Of a stretch of DNA of 64,000 bases, positions 61,433 through 64,000 are shown one piece after another. Below the pieces are notes generated by a model that did no database searches, was not told where the DNA came from, and saw nothing but the letters and a program-made list of their open reading frames with translations. The translations under genes were made by a program, and so were the position numbers. Source of the DNA: Flavobacteriales bacterium 34_180_T64 (GTDB lineage Bacteria; Bacteroidota; Bacteroidia; Flavobacteriales; Flavobacteriaceae). Numbering within the stretch: the first letter of the stretch is position 1; each line of letters starts with the position of its first letter. The stretch is from contig MAAR01000006.1 of NCBI GenBank assembly GCA_002162765.1, forward strand, positions 1 to 64,000, in the 5' to 3' direction.

Positions 61433-63133
61433 ATGAAATCATTTAAAACCACCTTCAAATTTATTTATCTCATACTTTTAGTCGCTATAATTGGCTGTGA
61501 AAAAAGCGCTCCAAAGCCAAATCCAGCGTTAGCTTCAATAGATTTACTTCGTGGAGATATTTTGCTTTGTGGCAATCCTGAATTTGGAAATGTCAGTTTT
61601 GCTTTAGATTGCAAATATGACATTCGAGAAACTTTCGATTTAGCGATTTCACTTCTTCATTCTTTCGAATACGCAGAAGCGGAAAAAGCTTTTGTAAACG
61701 TAATTGATGCTGATCCAGAATGTGCAATGGCATATTGGGGCGTTGCAATGAGTATTTATCATGAATTATGGGCGCCACCTGGACCAAAAGAATTAAAAAA
61801 AGGATTAGTGCTACTTGAAATAGCCGAATCTTTGCAAAAATCAGAACGTGCAGAACTTTACTTAGATGCTATAAAAATATTCTATGATGATTGGAATACC
61901 AAAGATCATAATACAAGAGAATTGTTATATGAAAAGAAAATGGAACAAATCTATAGGAGCCAAAAAGAGGATACTGAAGCCGCAATATTTTATGCTCTAG
62001 CTATAACCTCAGCTGCAGATCCAAATGACAAAACATATTCTAATCAGAAAAAAGCAGGTGCTATTTTACAAAAACTCTTTAAGGAACAACCTAACCATCC
62101 AGGAATTGCACATTATGTAATTCACACATATGATTATCCTGAAATTGCTGAAACAGCATTAAGTACGGCTAGACGTTATGCAGAAATTGCACCTGCTTCT
62201 GCTCATGCTCAACACATGCCTTCTCATATTTTTACACGATTAGGTCTTTGGCAAGAATCTATTGACACTAATATAAACTCAGCGTCATCTGCCGTTTGTT
62301 ATGCAGAAAGTGCTTATCCAGGTACTAATTGGGCACAAGAGATTCATGCTATGGATTATCTTGTATATGCTTATTTACAGCAAGGAAATAGCAATGAGGT
62401 AGATGCGCAAAATGCGTATTTAAAATCAATGAAAAAAATATCTCCCTCAAACCACTTTGCTGTAGCCTATACAGCAAATGCAATTCCTGCAAGAATTGCT
62501 TTAGAAAACAGACAGTGGGAAAAAGCAGCTAAATTAGAATCACCAACTATAGAATTAAATTGGGATAAGTTCCCTTGGGAAAAATCAATACTTCATTTTG
62601 CCAGGGCATTAGGTTCGGCACGTTCAGGAGATATCATCTCAGCTGAAAATGAACTTAAAATCATTCAAGCTTTCCACGAAGAATTACTTAAATTGAATTC
62701 TGCTGAAGCCACATATAAAGCTGGTCAAGTACAAATTGAAATCAAAACAACAGACGCTTGGATTAATCTAGCTAAAGGAAACAATGACAAAGCTGTAGAG
62801 TTAATGAAACTTGCTGCTAAGCTTGAAAGCGAAACCTCTAAACATCCAGTTACTCCTGGAGAAGTTTTGCCTGCCGATGAACTTTTGGGGGATATGTTAT
62901 TCGCTTTAGATAAACCTAAAGAAGCATTAGAAGCCTATGAAATAAATTTAAAAGGACATCCCAATAGATTTAATGGAATATATGGAGCTGCAATTGCTGC
63001 AAAGCAAACAGGTGATAACCAAAAAGCCACTGGTTATTTTAATCAGCTTATTGAACTCACAAAAAACAGTAATAGTAATCGCTTAGAATTAGTAGAGGCG
63101 AAAGCATTTGTTACAGAACAACAATCCCTTTAA
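61433..63133 (+). CDS. TPR lipoprotein, paralogue of the one at 34509
   Basis: Protein of 566 residues. The ATG at 61433 starts a lipoprotein signal ('FIYLILLVAIIGCEKS'); an in-frame TTG at 61391 would add 14 residues in front of it. Blocks 'SLLHSFEYAEAEKAFVNVIDADPECAMAYWGVAMSIYHELW', 'QPNHPGIAHYVIHTYDYPEIAETALSTARRYAEIAPASAHAQHMPSHIFTRLGLWQES' match the protein at 34509-36059 in order. 'LLCGNPEFGNVSFALDC' near the N-terminus is not in the paralogue. It lies 3 bp before an SCO protein, which hints at a role in copper or redox handling. Confidence 0.86.
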   Translation: MKSFKTTFKFIYLILLVAIIGCEKSAPKPNPALASIDLLRGDILLCGNPEFGNVSFALDCKYDIRETFDLAISLLHSFEYAEAEKAFVNVIDADPECAMAYWGVAMSIYHELWAPPGPKELKKGLVLLEIAESLQKSERAELYLDAIKIFYDDWNTKDHNTRELLYEKKMEQIYRSQKEDTEAAIFYALAITSAADPNDKTYSNQKKAGAILQKLFKEQPNHPGIAHYVIHTYDYPEIAETALSTARRYAEIAPASAHAQHMPSHIFTRLGLWQESIDTNINSASSAVCYAESAYPGTNWAQEIHAMDYLVYAYLQQGNSNEVDAQNAYLKSMKKISPSNHFAVAYTANAIPARIALENRQWEKAAKLESPTIELNWDKFPWEKSILHFARALGSARSGDIISAENELKIIQAFHEELLKLNSAEATYKAGQVQIEIKTTDAWINLAKGNNDKAVELMKLAAKLESETSKHPVTPGEVLPADELLGDMLFALDKPKEALEAYEINLKGHPNRFNGIYGAAIAAKQTGDNQKATGYFNQLIELTKNSNSNRLELVEAKAFVTEQQSL

Positions 63134-63136
63134 AAA

Positions 63137-63766
63137 ATGTTATTAAGATTATTTTATCTACTAGCATTAGTGTTAATAATATCTTGTAAACAGAGACAAG
63201 ATACACCGCTCCCTATTTATAATCCCGTTAATTTTAATCCAGATTTGGTGGATAAAAGCCTTCATGATGTCAACCAAAATCATATTGTAAAAGATTTTGA
63301 ACTCATAAATCAAAATGGCGAAATTATTACGCAAGACAATTACAAAGACAAAATTTATATTGCAGATTTCTTTTTTACACGCTGTGGAACTATTTGTCCA
63401 ATTATGACCAGTAATATGGCAAAAATTCAAGAAGCTTTTTTATATGATGATGATGTCATGTTGTTATCACTATCAGTGACACCAGAAATTGATAGTATTC
63501 CTATTCTTCGTGAATATGCTAATAACAAAGGTGTTCTTGACTCAAAATGGCATATTACTACTGGAAATAAAAAACATATTTACGAACTCGCTCGTAAAAG
63601 CTATTTTGCCGTTGTAGAACAAGGTGATGGTGGTCTACAAGATTTTATTCATACGCCAAATTTCATATTAATTGATAAGCAGAAGCAAATTCGCGGGATT
63701 TATGATGGCACAAATGATGATGATATTAAGCAAATAATTGTTGATATTAATATTTTAAAAAACTGA
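63137..63766 (+). CDS. SCO1/SenC-family copper/redox lipoprotein
   Basis: Protein of 209 residues with lipobox 'LVLIISCKQ' (Cys 17). The thioredoxin-like SCO domain has C83 and C87 in 'TRCGTICPIM' and H172 in 'FIHTPNFILID', the usual copper ligands. SCO proteins deliver Cu to the CuA site of cytochrome oxidase or act as thiol reductases in the periplasm. It sits 3 bp behind the TPR lipoprotein and is probably cotranscribed with it. Confidence 0.93.
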   Translation: MLLRLFYLLALVLIISCKQRQDTPLPIYNPVNFNPDLVDKSLHDVNQNHIVKDFELINQNGEIITQDNYKDKIYIADFFFTRCGTICPIMTSNMAKIQEAFLYDDDVMLLSLSVTPEIDSIPILREYANNKGVLDSKWHITTGNKKHIYELARKSYFAVVEQGDGGLQDFIHTPNFILIDKQKQIRGIYDGTNDDDIKQIIVDINILKN

Positions 63767-63810
63767 CTTATAACTTTCAATTTCACGCTACAACTTTCAA
63801 CTAAAAAAAT

Positions 63811-63818
63811 TATCTTTG
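63811..63818 (+). promoter_or_regulatory. -7 element upstream of rmuC
   Basis: TATCTTTG fits TANNTTTG and lies 18 bp before the rmuC ATG. The -33 element is not clear. Confidence 0.5.
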
Positions 63819-63836
63819 GTTAAACTTCAATATTGA

Positions 63837-64000
63837 ATGAACGACGACCTAATTCTTATTCTTGCCATACTTATTTCCGCTGCTATTGGAGCTTATTTGG
63901 GCATACTGTTTACAAAACTAAAAAGTAAAAGCGAAAAAAGCACACTCGTAGAGCGCCAAAATCAAATGGGTTCAACCATTGAGGAATTAAAACTAAACCT
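63837..64000 (+). CDS. rmuC: DNA recombination protein RmuC, N-terminal part (cut by window end)
   Basis: The ATG at 63837 opens a frame running off the window. 'MNDDLILILAILISAAIGAY' is a membrane helix, followed by a charged coiled-coil start ('KLKSKSEKSTLVERQNQM'), as in RmuC proteins, which have an N-terminal helix, a coiled coil and a nuclease-like domain. Only 54 codons are visible, so the assignment is tentative. Confidence 0.55.
   Translation, partial: MNDDLILILAILISAAIGAYLGILFTKLKSKSEKSTLVERQNQMGSTIEELKLN

Overview
The window is AT-rich chromosomal DNA from a member of the Bacteroidetes, almost certainly family Flavobacteriaceae. The evidence is type IX secretion (T9SS) C-terminal sorting domains, SusC/Oar/BtuB-type TonB-dependent receptors with CarboxypepD_reg domains, DUF4252 and LytTR proteins, promoters of the TTG-N18-21-TANNTTTG type, and little sign of Shine-Dalgarno sequences. 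No tRNA, rRNA, CRISPR array, transposase or integrase gene was recognised. A genus cannot be assigned from what is visible.

Layout. 1-5102: 3' part of a giant T9SS surface protein with ~240-bp tandem repeats. 5.1-8.4 kb: hisS, an orphan MacB/FtsX-type permease and a small conserved protein. 8.4-11.6 kb: Oar-like TonB-dependent receptor. 11.7-12.8 kb: rplI-rpsR-rpsF. 13.0-18.0 kb: orphan LytTR response regulator, then the nadC-yihY-priA operon. 18.0-19.3 kb: secreted hypothetical protein and rlmH. 19.3-23.5 kb: a candidate island (TPR/HTH regulator, 41-codon small ORF, secreted T9SS protein) bracketed by two copies of the rlmH 3' end. 23.6-25.6 kb: hpf, then SRPBCC, DUF1330-like and TetR genes. 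25.7-31.4 kb: beta-barrel, DoxX, LolA-like and RND genes plus a second TetR. 31.5-38.6 kb: alpha/beta hydrolase, M3 peptidase, TPR lipoprotein, AtoE-like transporter, phosphoesterase. 38.8-42.6 kb: rdgB, DEAD-box helicase, CarboxypepD_reg protein. 42.6-48.7 kb: membrane protein, VOC/SRPBCC/VOC/trmH cluster, sirtuin, XRE operon, glycosyltransferase, haem-binding protein. 48.7-51.9 kb: HEAT-like protein, DUF1028 protein, purB, small membrane protein. 51.9-54.0 kb: ECF sigma, antisigma-like protein, two DUF4252 proteins. 54.2-55.7 kb: S41 peptidase. 55.7-61.3 kb: vitamin B12 uptake locus with a cobalamin riboswitch. 61.4-64.0 kb: second TPR lipoprotein, SCO protein, start of rmuC.

How genes work together. 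Three modules stand out. (1) The B12 locus pairs a riboswitch-controlled outer-membrane receptor with a divergent btuF-btuC-btuD set. (2) Two TetR repressors, each with a CxxGC cysteine pair, sit among five copies of one 13-bp operator (consensus TGACCAGTCGTCA/T), which suggests one regulon covering the RND/LolA/DoxX/barrel operon and the DUF1330/SRPBCC operon. (3) The segment between rlmH and hpf looks like an insertion into the 3' end of rlmH. A second 95-bp copy of that 3' end, differing almost only at silent positions, lies 4232 bp downstream and is followed by what looks like the original rlmH terminator. The same gene end is the target of staphylococcal SCC elements, but no recombinase is visible here. 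This is the most interesting structure in the window.
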